Source of the DNA: an uncultured Aquimarina sp.
Lineage (GTDB): Bacteria; Bacteroidota; Bacteroidia; Flavobacteriales; Flavobacteriaceae
DNA length: 64,000 bases
Direction: 5' to 3'
NCBI GenBank assembly: GCA_947498775.1
Contig: CANMLL010000021.1
Coordinates: forward strand, 1-64,000
Within the stretch, counting starts at the first letter, position 1, and every line of letters begins with the position of its first letter. The notes below the pieces were generated by a model. The model was not told the DNA's origin. It saw only the letters and a program-made list of their open reading frames with translations, and did no database searches. The position numbers and the translations under genes are program-made. Shown here piece by piece: positions 16,980-25,314 of the stretch.

Positions 16980-19058
16980 TTACTCTTTAATTATTTTTTT
17001 AGAAACCGAAGTACCCTCAGAGATAAATTTAATAAAATAAACACCTTTGGATTGTGAAGAAAGATCTATATCTATATGATTATTCAAACCTTTGTTTTCA
17101 ATTCTTTCGTAAATCATCGCTCCACTTATATTAAATATCTGTATTGAAAATTTTCTTAGAGGCTGACCAAAATCAAAGGTAAATCTTCCTTTGGTTGGAT
17201 TTGGATATACCTTGGTCAATAGCTTAATCTTTTGATCTGCCTTACCCTGGCTTTTTACATTTTTTTCACCCAAAACTATGGGTGTTTCTATAGTGCTTTC
17301 AACCATTCTTGAAGAGCAATTAAATGAGGCTTTAGCATTTGTAATGGTACCATTGGGGGTATACATACTCACATCTGCCATTAGGGAAATATTAGGGTTT
17401 GTGGTACTACTATAGATAATCGTTCCGTTCTTTTTGTATAAAATTTTATTCCCTGATCGTTCTACTCTAATCTTATCACCGATCTTATAGGTCCCCCCAT
17501 TGGTTTTAAAAATCCCTTTTTCATATATTTTAATATTTCCATTCACCATTAAATAAAAATTGTAATCAATTGTATTCCAGGTTTCATTAGTATTGGTTTG
17601 TGATAAACCAAACATGCGATAAGTATTCGTTTCAGAGGCTGTCATCTCTATCCATCCATTCTGCCCAGATGGTAATTTACCAGTAGATGCAGCACCAGAA
17701 TTCCACCAAGAAGTAGTATTCGTCTTTTTAAGAGCGTTACCATTAACCTGAAGTCCAACAACATCTTTCCAGCAGATATTGTAACTGTTACTTACTGGTT
17801 TAGGTTTGATTCTAAAAATACGGCCCCCAGGATTTCCTTCAACTTTGGCTTCTGGGAAAGTCGCAAGATGTTTTTCATTGGTCATAACATCCCATCTAAG
17901 CAATTGCGTACCATCCATTCTGTATAATCTATAACGATCTACAAGGACATAATGCACAACTCTAATGGGTTCTGAAACACTAAAGGTGGTTGTTAATGTT
18001 TCCTCTCTTTCATAGGTTTCTTCATAAGAATTTATTTCTTTTTCTTGCAACTCTAACCCAGAAGATATACTGCTAGATGATTTTAATGATATTGGAGTTT
18101 TGGGAATGGTAATTCCTACTTCCTTACTTGCCGTAAATGAAACATTGAGTTTTCGAGAGACTTCAGTCACTTTACTTCTTTTCATTCCTGTTTTTACTCG
18201 TATTGTTCTTGTTTGAGACTGACCAGGGTAATATGTTTGATCTGGCTGAGTTTCAGTTGGACCAGAAATTGAAGGTATTCTGTAAAAACGAGTTCTTTCC
18301 AAACGATAATATGGACTTCTTTCTACCTGAATATTTGGCGGAAAACCTGCGTCATTTTTTACCAGAGAGAATGGGATCAATGTTTCAGAATAAAAAACTT
18401 CTTGAGTTTCAGTAGGTAAAATTTCATTAAAACTGGTTGGATTATTTGGTTTAGGAATTTGTAACTGTCGTTGATACCTTAAACTGTTGATACGGTTAGA
18501 AATGCTGACTTCATTTGTGAATCTAAATTGTTGATTGGCACCTCCATGTACATTTCCCATGTATATATTATTGCGATGTTTTTTGGGCCTTGTAAAAGGA
18601 TTTTTATTACTTGAACTACCTGATTTATCAAATACTTTGTTTATATATGCCGGACTGGAAATCTCCCAGTAACTGAAAGGTCTTGAATTAAGGTTAAATA
18701 ATTGATTATCTCCTCCATGAAAATTAGGGTAACAGTACAGGTTGGTAGACCCCATTACATCCAGTATTTTGCCGTTCTTCCTGGAAGCTATAATATGATC
18801 CCTGCTTATCTCTACATTTCCTTGTTTTACTTTAATAAATAAGGGCATTACTACCCATTCTTGATTTGTTCCTCCGTGATAGCTTCCGGCATGTGCGTTT
18901 GTATCGTATTGACCACCTTCCTGATCCAGAACACGGCCACCATCCCGCACAGTAATACGTTGGTAATATTTGTAAAAACTTCCCAAATCATACTGGGCAG
19001 AAACAACAAAAATTGAGCTTATAAAAATAAGCAGAAAAAAGAGTACATTTTTTTTCAT
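16980..19058 (-). CDS. Secreted beta-trefoil lectin / aerolysin-like protein with T9SS type A domain
   Basis: A 692-residue protein with a signal peptide (cut after VVSAQ, ~22). Residues ~30-185 are a ricin-type beta-trefoil: the triplicated motif HGGTNQEW (61), HGGDNQLF (114) and HGGANQQF (171). Residues ~275-400 are long Ser/Thr-rich alternating strands (SSSSISSG, EETLTTTFSVSE) like the membrane-inserting region of the ETX/MTX2-aerolysin fold. Residues ~430-580 form another beta domain with a Trp-rich start (SWWNSGAAS). Residues ~612-692 are a type A T9SS signal (VYPNPTKGRFTF, then KGVYFIKF). Predicted role: sugar-targeted, possibly pore-forming secreted protein. The trefoil and T9SS domain are clear; the aerolysin-like call is by eye. 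Confidence 0.75.
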   Translation of the reverse strand: MKKNVLFFLLIFISSIFVVSAQYDLGSFYKYYQRITVRDGGRVLDQEGGQYDTNAHAGSYHGGTNQEWVVMPLFIKVKQGNVEISRDHIIASRKNGKILDVMGSTNLYCYPNFHGGDNQLFNLNSRPFSYWEISSPAYINKVFDKSGSSSNKNPFTRPKKHRNNIYMGNVHGGANQQFRFTNEVSISNRINSLRYQRQLQIPKPNNPTSFNEILPTETQEVFYSETLIPFSLVKNDAGFPPNIQVERSPYYRLERTRFYRIPSISGPTETQPDQTYYPGQSQTRTIRVKTGMKRSKVTEVSRKLNVSFTASKEVGITIPKTPISLKSSSSISSGLELQEKEINSYEETYEREETLTTTFSVSEPIRVVHYVLVDRYRLYRMDGTQLLRWDVMTNEKHLATFPEAKVEGNPGGRIFRIKPKPVSNSYNICWKDVVGLQVNGNALKKTNTTSWWNSGAASTGKLPSGQNGWIEMTASETNTYRMFGLSQTNTNETWNTIDYNFYLMVNGNIKIYEKGIFKTNGGTYKIGDKIRVERSGNKILYKKNGTIIYSSTTNPNISLMADVSMYTPNGTITNAKASFNCSSRMVESTIETPIVLGEKNVKSQGKADQKIKLLTKVYPNPTKGRFTFDFGQPLRKFSIQIFNISGAMIYERIENKGLNNHIDIDLSSQSKGVYFIKFISEGTSVSKKIIKE

Positions 19059-19094
19059 AATTTATTAGATTTTAAGATTAAACTTTGTAATTAA

Positions 19095-19122
19095 GTGTTG
19101 AATCCCATCAAATCTTACCCAG
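19095..19122 (-). promoter_or_regulatory. Mirrored element in front of the toxin-like gene
   Basis: Read on the minus strand it contains GGGTAAGATTTGATGG followed by GATTCAACAC, ending 36 bases before the start codon. It matches the element before the lipoprotein gene at 26 of 28 positions. Confidence 0.7.
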
Positions 19123-19323
19123 CTATTCATAAATTTTTTACCCATTTTGTAAATCTCTTTAACTAAAAATCACAATTTCTTGAAAAGCAATTTGGCCGAT
19201 ATTGCTAGAAGCTGAAAGTATCCGTACTAAAAATTAAATTCTGATGGCTACTCCCTAACCTTTTTTAATACAATGCTTGATTTTGAAGAACTATATTTTG
19301 GTTTCGGTTATAAAAGTGGTTCT

Positions 19324-19475
19324 TCATGCATAAAAAAATTTCAGTCCAGAACGACTTTCCAAAAATTGTTTGTGATGTTTGATTCCCATCGAATTAAATA
19401 CTACGGCATAAGTATCAGTTTCCATACAGGCGGAAACTATTACCGATACTACCAAAAGGCTAAAGGCTAGATTTT
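19324..19475 (-). pseudogene. Decayed fragment of a second apbE gene
   Basis: The minus strand encodes SLLVVSVIVSAC followed by METDTYAVVFNSMG and a stretch ending GLKFFYA, then a stop. This lines up with the C-terminal region of the intact ApbE at 20687 (NLLSVSVLANTC, IEADAYATALMSMG, ELKVFFIY), residue by residue. The DNA also matches (CCCATxGA, GCATAxGxATCAG and ATACAGG blocks). In-frame stops upstream (TAA at about 19472) show that it is a remnant. It is separated from intact apbE only by the lipoprotein gene. Confidence 0.75.
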
Positions 19476-19510
19476 AAAGGATGCTATAGTTCATAAAAAC
19501 CTTTAAATCT

Positions 19511-19538
19511 TTGGGTAAGATTTGATGGCATTCAACAC
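19511..19538 (+). promoter_or_regulatory. Mirrored element in front of the lipoprotein gene
   Basis: Contains GGGTAAGATTTGATGG followed by CATTCAACAC, ending 34 bases before the ATG at 19573. Together with the copy at 19095-19122 it forms an inverted repeat about 390 bases apart. Confidence 0.7.
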
Positions 19539-19572
19539 GTATACATAGTTAATAACCTAAAATTATTTAATT

Positions 19573-20637
19573 ATGTCATTTACACAAATCAAAAAAACAG
19601 TTCATTTATTAGCCATAGCATTGGCAATAATTATTTCAAATTCCTGTGATACAGATGATAAGGAAGTTCTTAAAGATGGAGATCTATCGTTGTACAACAA
19701 AGAAATGCTAAGTTTCGAAAATGTTCACTCATACTCAGACATTTTTGACAATTATAGTGATCAAAAATTTAATTCATTACTAAAATCCTCTCATTTTACT
19801 TCTTTTCGAAAAGCAAAGAATAGCAAGCTTTCTAACTCAAAGATGTTAAACTATGTTGATGAAGAGGACATGGATCTGAAAATTTATGACCTTATCAATG
19901 ACGAGGGGTTTATTAAACTTGGAACATATACTGTAAAATTGGACCTTGTTACAAAAGAAGTACTTGTTTCGGAAAAATCTAATCAAAAGGCGCTGGCATT
20001 AATGTCTGAAGGAAAAAGTAATACTGGAGATATATTTTCTTTTCCTTTTGATTACAATGTAATTGAGTTATTAGAGCTATGCGAAGAAAACAACACCTCA
20101 CTAGCAGAAGGTATCAATCTTTACGAAACTAATGATGGCAAAAGCTTAATAGGAACTTGTGAATCAGCTAGTGGAAGAAACGATGCTCGAGAAAAATGCA
20201 ATGATAATAAGTATGAATATAATGGGACAACCTATTCTTCAAAAATAAAGTTAGAGTACGAGAAATTTGGTATCTATTTTTCAATAAAAGCTAAAATTAA
20301 AAATTATAAAATAAATTCTGTTTGCAATGCATATAATAGTGGGTATCAATCCATTCGTTATACAAGATGTGATATTAATAAGAAGAAAAAAAAGTGTAAG
20401 TGGTTTAAGTGCGAGTGTAAGGATAACTGGCAATACGATTGGTCAACATCTGGTGTAACAATTACTGAGGGTTCGGGGTATGATGAAAACTCAGCTAGAT
20501 ACGTCACAACTCATCAAGCTTACGAAAACTCAAGAGGATTACAAGCGTATGCGGTTAGTATAGTTGTTAGGTATGGACCAACTCTCGGAACTACCGGTGC
20601 TAAATCTAAAACTCTATCTATTAAATCAAACCTTTAA
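19573..20637 (+). CDS. Lipoprotein of unknown function, divergent to the toxin-like gene
   Basis: A 354-residue protein with a lipobox (IISNSC, Cys25). I do not recognise a domain. Residues ~30-170 are acidic and helical in look. Residues ~190-290 are Lys- and Cys-rich (CDINKKKKKCKWFKCECKDNW), suggesting disulfides or metal binding. The C-terminus is a beta-rich stretch (TTHQAYENSRGLQAYAVSIVV). It shares the same upstream element, at the same distance from the start, with the toxin-like T9SS gene. Co-regulation is therefore likely, and a protective or receptor role is possible, but this rests only on context. A strong terminator follows. Confidence 0.7.
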   Translation: MSFTQIKKTVHLLAIALAIIISNSCDTDDKEVLKDGDLSLYNKEMLSFENVHSYSDIFDNYSDQKFNSLLKSSHFTSFRKAKNSKLSNSKMLNYVDEEDMDLKIYDLINDEGFIKLGTYTVKLDLVTKEVLVSEKSNQKALALMSEGKSNTGDIFSFPFDYNVIELLELCEENNTSLAEGINLYETNDGKSLIGTCESASGRNDAREKCNDNKYEYNGTTYSSKIKLEYEKFGIYFSIKAKIKNYKINSVCNAYNSGYQSIRYTRCDINKKKKKCKWFKCECKDNWQYDWSTSGVTITEGSGYDENSARYVTTHQAYENSRGLQAYAVSIVVRYGPTLGTTGAKSKTLSIKSNL

Positions 20638-20646
20638 TTCTACCTT

Positions 20647-20684
20647 AAATGATCGTTGCTTTTTGAAAAAAGCAACGATCATTT
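20647..20684. terminator. Very strong bidirectional terminator
   Basis: AAATGATCGTTGCTTTT (20647 onward) pairs with AAAAGCAACGATCATTT, with T and A runs inside the stem. It lies between the convergent lipoprotein gene and apbE. Confidence 0.85.
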
Positions 20685-20686
20685 AT

Positions 20687-21679
20687 TCAATCCTCAGGAA
20701 AGCTATTTATTGCCAAAGTCTCTAACTCCTTATCTTGATTTTCATAAATAAAAAACACCTTCAACTCGGGGTGTATGGCCAAAAACTCTTTGGATCGTTC
20801 TAGTCCCATAGACATCAACGCCGTTGCATAGGCATCAGCTTCTATACAGGTATTTGCAAGTACCGAGACACTTAGCAAATTAGACTTATGAGGATATCCG
20901 GTCTTGGTATCGATAATATGTGCGTAGCGATTCCCCTTTTTGTCAAGTTTGAATTTACGATAGCTCCCAGAAGTTGCCATAGCTCCATTTTGTAAAGTAA
21001 TCACCTTACTATAAGACTGGGTACCATCAAAGTTCGGATCTTCCAATCCTATTCTCCAAGGTTTCTGCTTAATTGCATTCGTTCCTTTTGCGCGTATCTC
21101 CCCCCCTATTTCGACCAAATAATTTTTGACCCCTTTGTTTTCAAGAAACTCTGCAAAAACGTCTACTGCATATCCCTTGGCAAGTGCATTAAAATCAATA
21201 AAAGTGTTTTTGTGAGTTTTAATAATTCTATCATTCTTCAACACCACCTTATCCAGACCAACCGAAACTAGTAAACTATCTATTTTAAGACTATCTAGTG
21301 AAGTTATTCTTCCCTCTGGACCAAAATCCCATGCATTTACCAAAACGCCAATGGTAGGATCAAAAGCGCCTTCAGTCTCTATATATATATATTTTGAAAC
21401 GGTAAATACTTTCTTGAAATGATCATCAATAACAACCCTCGTATCTCCTTTATTGATTCTTGAGATATCAGAGTCGTTTATATATGTAGACATTGAAGCA
21501 TTGATAACCGCAGTAAGACTATCGTACGATTTTGAAAGATCTATTTCTTTTTCATCAATAAACTGAACTGAAAACGAAGTCCCAAAAGCTTTCCCTTCGG
21601 TATAATTAAGCTGTAATTTTGGTTCATTCTTGCAAGAAATTAAGAATGTAAATACGGTTATTGCTGTTATTACACGCAT
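20687..21679 (-). CDS. apbE: FAD:protein FMN transferase
   Basis: A 330-residue lipoprotein (lipobox FLISC, Cys16) that transfers FMN from FAD to Thr residues of target proteins in the periplasm. Family motifs are visible: FGTSFSVQF near the start, GAFDPTIGVLVNAWDFG, the core DFNALAKGYAVD, EIGGEIRAKG and the C-terminal IEADAYATALMSMG. It lies just downstream (same strand) of the nqr operon, whose NqrB and NqrC need this modification. A decayed second copy is present at 19324-19475. The 125-residue gene at 21688 precedes it by 8 bases and is probably cotranscribed. Confidence 0.93.
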   Translation of the reverse strand: MRVITAITVFTFLISCKNEPKLQLNYTEGKAFGTSFSVQFIDEKEIDLSKSYDSLTAVINASMSTYINDSDISRINKGDTRVVIDDHFKKVFTVSKYIYIETEGAFDPTIGVLVNAWDFGPEGRITSLDSLKIDSLLVSVGLDKVVLKNDRIIKTHKNTFIDFNALAKGYAVDVFAEFLENKGVKNYLVEIGGEIRAKGTNAIKQKPWRIGLEDPNFDGTQSYSKVITLQNGAMATSGSYRKFKLDKKGNRYAHIIDTKTGYPHKSNLLSVSVLANTCIEADAYATALMSMGLERSKEFLAIHPELKVFFIYENQDKELETLAINSFPED

Positions 21680-21687
21680 GATATTAC

Positions 21688-22065
21688 CTAATTAAGAGGT
21701 GTTTCGATAGCTTGAAGACCGGCATATTCCAGAATATACTCCTCATTTAGTACTACCGGTTTATTAGGGTTTTCCGAATTTTGTAATCCCACCCCTGCAA
21801 AAAACACTTTTGCTTCTTGTTCTCTGGCATGCTTCTTAAAGGATTCCATCCAGATCATATCGTAGTTATGAGGATTATCTGGATAAGAAATTGCCTTCAC
21901 TAACACAAAATATCGTTGGTTGGATTTATCAATACAAACAAATTGAGGATGTTTTCCCAATTTGCTATTAATGGCAATAAACTCGAAACCTTTTTTCTCT
22001 AATTCTTCACCTACGATATTCATCGCAAGATTATGTAGTTCTTGTTTGGTTAAAATCCTTGTCAT
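21688..22065 (-). CDS. Small conserved protein, often named Na+-Nqr 'subunit F' in flavobacteria
   Basis: A 125-residue soluble protein with no signal, TM segment or Fe-S motif. From memory, close relatives in Flavobacteriaceae carry the label 'Na(+)-translocating NADH-quinone reductase subunit F', which does not fit. The true NqrF is present at 23275, and this protein has neither ferredoxin nor flavin motifs. The name probably came from its place next to apbE and nqr. The pattern (QFVCIDKSNQRYFVLVKAI, then EAKVFFAGVGL) resembles a nuclease-like or DUF alpha/beta fold. A link to Nqr assembly through ApbE is possible but unproven. Confidence 0.7.
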   Translation of the reverse strand: MTRILTKQELHNLAMNIVGEELEKKGFEFIAINSKLGKHPQFVCIDKSNQRYFVLVKAISYPDNPHNYDMIWMESFKKHAREQEAKVFFAGVGLQNSENPNKPVVLNEEYILEYAGLQAIETPLN

Positions 22066-22118
22066 AGCGTTGCAAAGATACTATCCTAAATTTAGAATTA
22101 CGAATTCAGAATTTTGAA

Positions 22119-22997
22119 TTATTTAAATCTTATAAATTCAGCTTTTTCAAAATAATAACTGGGAGTATATACAGGTTCTTCTTTTTGAAACCGATACCAT
22201 GGAGAAATGGAAGTATCTTCAAAGTTTTTGAGCAAACAAACACTTTGCGCAGGAGTATTTCCTTGTGCCAATAGATACATTTTATCACCTTGTTCATTGT
22301 TAATTTCATCAACAATAATCTCTATATGCCCTGGTGAACCCGGTTTGATTAACATATCGCCTATTTTAATTTCTGAAATTGGCACTTTTTCCAATTCGTG
22401 ATACATAGACAATGTTCCTGCATACATATAAATTAAGTTCAAATAACTATAAAAACTGGGTTTAGAGTGGTTGGGTGAAGCTGTTTTATGAAAAGTAACT
22501 TTATTTCCTTTTATCTTGGGGCGGTATCCTTCTGCATATTTTTTCCATGAGCAATAATGTCCTGAGGTAAAGTTAAATCCTATTTCATTCTTTCTATTTT
22601 GTTTCCAAAGATATTCAGATCGTATTCTCATCAATGCATCTGCACATTGTTGCAATCCATTAGAAGGAACCGGAACTTCAAGAATCGCTTCGTGCCAGTC
22701 CTGTGCAAAATATTCACTTTTATCGTAATTAATAATTTTGCTTCCGTAGGGTTTCAAGGAGTAATTACGAAGATATTCCTGAAAAGAACCAACTTCGCAC
22801 ACTACTCTTTTATATCCTTCTGGAAGTAGAACCCGCGTAGCGATAGAATCTCCCGATGTATTAATATACCCTGGTTTACTAATTACATTAGCCACTACCC
22901 CTTTTACATAAATACCAGCTATCTTGCCTTTAGTTGTGTTTTTTAAGATCAGTAATAAAGCGACAGCAATTACTAGAGAAAAAACATATTTCTTCAT
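22119..22997 (-). CDS. DUF4846 domain protein
   Basis: A 292-residue protein starting at 22997 (MKKYVFSLVIAVALLLIL), which gives a signal anchor; a longer frame upstream has no support. The rest fits DUF4846: ATRVLLPEGYKRV, FAQDWHEAILEVP, CADALMRIRSEYLW, FTSGHYCSWKKYAEG and IKIGDMLIKPGSPGHIEIIVD. The GxPGHxEI segment resembles the catalytic His region of NlpC-like folds, and an enzymatic role on the cell wall is possible. It sits between nqrF and the apbE pair. A terminator at 23215 separates it from nqrF, so it probably has its own promoter. Confidence 0.8.
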   Translation of the reverse strand: MKKYVFSLVIAVALLLILKNTTKGKIAGIYVKGVVANVISKPGYINTSGDSIATRVLLPEGYKRVVCEVGSFQEYLRNYSLKPYGSKIINYDKSEYFAQDWHEAILEVPVPSNGLQQCADALMRIRSEYLWKQNRKNEIGFNFTSGHYCSWKKYAEGYRPKIKGNKVTFHKTASPNHSKPSFYSYLNLIYMYAGTLSMYHELEKVPISEIKIGDMLIKPGSPGHIEIIVDEINNEQGDKMYLLAQGNTPAQSVCLLKNFEDTSISPWYRFQKEEPVYTPSYYFEKAEFIRFK

Positions 22998-23214
22998 ATA
23001 ATTTCGAATTCGTAATCTAACATGAAATAGAATTACTATGGGTTTATGGTAAAGACTGTAAAATAATTGGAAAATTTCAATTGACAAAATATTAATACCC
23101 CGTTGTAACATACTTAGAGTCTTTTCTATTGAAGTCATTTGAACTTTTAACCCGTTTAAACAAACCACTCCTTACTGAAAAGTCCAGAGGTTTTGAACCC
23201 AATCTGAGATCAGT

Positions 23215-23252
23215 AAAAAGCCGATGCAGTGTTTTCTGCATCGGCTTTTTTA
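23215..23252. terminator. Terminator of the nqr operon
   Basis: AAAAAGCCGATGCAG pairs with CTGCATCGGCTTTTT around TGTTTT. This nearly perfect two-way stem lies 23 bases after the nqrF stop codon. Confidence 0.9.
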
Positions 23253-23274
23253 TTTATAAATATTTTGCTAGTTT

Positions 23275-24582
23275 TTATCCTCCAAAGTCATCAAACCTGA
23301 TGTGCTCATCTGGGATACCAAAATCTTCTCCCATTTTTTGAACAGCTTTGTTCATTAATGGAGGTCCACAGAAATACAATTCGATATCTTCTGGTGATTC
23401 ATGATGATTAAGGTAATTATCAATTACACAATTATGAATAAATCCTACAAATCCATCTCCCTCTGCATTGATATCACTTTTTACTTTCCAGTTATCTTCT
23501 TCTAAAGGTTCAGAAAGTGCCAAATAGAACTTAAAGTTAGGGAAGTTCTTTTCTAAATCATAGAAATGATCGAGATAGAATAGTTCTCTTTTAGAACGAC
23601 CACCATACCAATACGTTACTTTACGGCCAGTTTTTAAGGTTCTAAATAAGTGATATAAGTGTGACCGCATTGGTGCCATACCGGCTCCACCGCCAACATA
23701 TAACATCTCTGATTTAGAGTCATTAATAAAAAATTCGCCATAAGGTCCTGAAATCACAACTTTATCTCCTGGTTTTTGCGCAAAAATATAAGAAGATGCA
23801 ATTCCTGGGTTCACATCCATCCAACCGTTCTTTGCTCTATCCCATGGTGGTGTAGCAATACGCACATTAAGCATAATTTCTCTTCCTTCTGCAGGGTAAG
23901 AAGCCATAGAATATGCCCGCTCTACCGTTTCGGTATTTTTCATTACCAAGGGCCATAAACCAAATTTATCCCATTCTGCCTTGAATTTATCCGGTGTATC
24001 ATGCTCTTCAGGGTGAGCGGTAATATCGATATCCGAATATTTGATCTCACACTGTGGTATTTCAATTTGGATGTACCCTCCAGCCTTATAACCCATATCC
24101 TCGGGGATACGAACTACAAATTCTTTAATAAAAGAAGCTACATTATAGTTACGTACCACTTCTGCTTCCCATTTTTTTATACCAAAAACCTCTTCAGGAA
24201 TTTCGATATTCATATCTTGTTTTACCTTCACCTGGCAAGCCAAACGAGCTCCGTGTTGCAATTCTTTACGAGAAAAGTGCGGAGTCTCTGTTGGTAGCGC
24301 CTCGCCTCCACCTGCTAATACATGACATTCACACTGAATACAGGTCCCACCGCCACCACAAGCCGATGGTAAAAAAATCTTTTCACCACCCAATGTGGAT
24401 AGTAAAGTACCTCCTGAAGCTACTTCGATTTCTTTTTCGCCATTGATAGTAATTTTTACCGGCCCTGAAGGCAATAACTTATCTTTTGCAAATAATAAGA
24501 TTCCTACTAAAACAAGAATCAGCACCAAGAACGAGATAATCGTTATTGCTATGGTTCCACCTGTCGATGCTAAAAATATCAT
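23275..24582 (-). CDS. nqrF: Na+-translocating NADH-quinone reductase subunit F
   Basis: A 435-residue NADH-oxidising subunit. TM anchor at residues ~11-31. The ferredoxin domain holds the 2Fe-2S ligands Cys75, Cys81, Cys84 and Cys116 (CGGGGTCIQC, later ARLACQVKV). The FAD domain has RAYSMASYP, and the NADH domain has GGGAGMAPMRSHLYHL and the C-terminal ELYFCGPPLMNKAV and FDDFGG. It takes electrons from NADH and passes them via FAD and Fe-S into the complex. About 25 residues longer than the Vibrio protein. Last gene of the operon. Confidence 0.97.
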   Translation of the reverse strand: MIFLASTGGTIAITIISFLVLILVLVGILLFAKDKLLPSGPVKITINGEKEIEVASGGTLLSTLGGEKIFLPSACGGGGTCIQCECHVLAGGGEALPTETPHFSRKELQHGARLACQVKVKQDMNIEIPEEVFGIKKWEAEVVRNYNVASFIKEFVVRIPEDMGYKAGGYIQIEIPQCEIKYSDIDITAHPEEHDTPDKFKAEWDKFGLWPLVMKNTETVERAYSMASYPAEGREIMLNVRIATPPWDRAKNGWMDVNPGIASSYIFAQKPGDKVVISGPYGEFFINDSKSEMLYVGGGAGMAPMRSHLYHLFRTLKTGRKVTYWYGGRSKRELFYLDHFYDLEKNFPNFKFYLALSEPLEEDNWKVKSDINAEGDGFVGFIHNCVIDNYLNHHESPEDIELYFCGPPLMNKAVQKMGEDFGIPDEHIRFDDFGG

Positions 24583-24583
24583 A

Positions 24584-25303
24584 TTATTTAAGTATTGTAA
24601 TGTTAGTATTTTCGGCTACTTCTTTTGTAGTCTTTTCATTTTCAACCTGTACAGCTTGGGTTTCTTTTTTCTCCTCTTCATCACCACCAGTCAACATTCC
24701 ACCAAAACTCATAAATCCTATAGCCATTAATCCAGTAAGGATAAAAGTGATCCCTAATCCCCTTAATGGGGCAGGTACGTTTGAATATCTGATTTTTTCT
24801 CTAATTGCAGCAATTGCAAGAATTGCCAAAAACCATCCAATACCAGATCCTATACCATAAACTGCTGCTTGAGAAATAGTACTAAACTCTTTTTGTTGCA
24901 TAAATAAAGATCCTCCCAGAATTGCACAATTTACTGCAATTAAGGGTAAGAAAATACCTAGTGAATTGTATAGTGCCGGCGAAAATTTTTCTACAATTAT
25001 TTCTACCAATTGTACCATAGTTGCTATGGTAGCGATAAACAAAATAAAAGTTAGAAAACTTAGGTCATAGTCAGCATATTCTTTACCTAACCAATTTCCT
25101 AAAGCACCATCTTGAAGTAAGTATTTATCCAATAGAAAGTTTAAGGGCACCGTAATAGCCAATACAAATATCACAGCGGCACCAAGACCTACAGCAGTAG
25201 AAACTTTTTTGGATACTGCAAGGTACGAACACATCCCCAAAAAGAATGCGAACACCATATTATCTATAAAGATCGCTTTTAAAAATAACTCTAAATATTC
25301 CAT
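24584..25303 (-). CDS. nqrE: Na+-translocating NADH-quinone reductase subunit E
   Basis: A 239-residue integral membrane subunit with six TM segments. Together with NqrD it forms part of the Na+ channel and holds the Fe site between the inner Cys residues (MCSYLAVSKK and VNCAILGG). It has a ~35-residue Glu/Lys-rich tail (GGDEEEKKETQAVQ) beyond the usual end. That tail is absent from the Vibrio protein and would be on the cytoplasmic or periplasmic face. One base separates its stop from nqrF. Confidence 0.95.
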   Translation of the reverse strand: MEYLELFLKAIFIDNMVFAFFLGMCSYLAVSKKVSTAVGLGAAVIFVLAITVPLNFLLDKYLLQDGALGNWLGKEYADYDLSFLTFILFIATIATMVQLVEIIVEKFSPALYNSLGIFLPLIAVNCAILGGSLFMQQKEFSTISQAAVYGIGSGIGWFLAILAIAAIREKIRYSNVPAPLRGLGITFILTGLMAIGFMSFGGMLTGGDEEEKKETQAVQVENEKTTKEVAENTNITILK

Positions 25304-25314
25304 GTTTCTTTATT

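Larger units (their letters stand above)
19059..19572. other. Divergent promoter region with mirrored elements and gene remnant
   Basis: This 514-base gap lies between two genes read in opposite directions. It holds a 28-base element near each start codon (mirrored) and, in the middle, a decayed apbE fragment. A 65-codon plus-strand frame at 19273 is only the antisense of that remnant. Confidence 0.7.

Noticed and set aside
19412..19449. Hairpin AGTTTCC/GGAAACT with outer GTATC/GATAC
   Set aside because: It lies inside the apbE remnant, so its symmetry is more simply explained by inherited coding sequence than by a regulatory RNA.
19273..19470. Small 65-residue plus-strand reading frame in the divergent gap
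   Set aside because: It is antisense to the decayed apbE fragment (19324-19475), and its translation has no domain, signal or start context.
22998..23168. Longer start for the DUF4846 protein
   Set aside because: The extra residues are unlike a signal peptide and precede a proper one at 22997.
23161..23214. tRNA-like GGTTTTGAACCC tract
   Set aside because: No cloverleaf can be built; the T-arm-like piece stands alone, and no acceptor stem pairs. It may be a common intergenic repeat, but not a tRNA.
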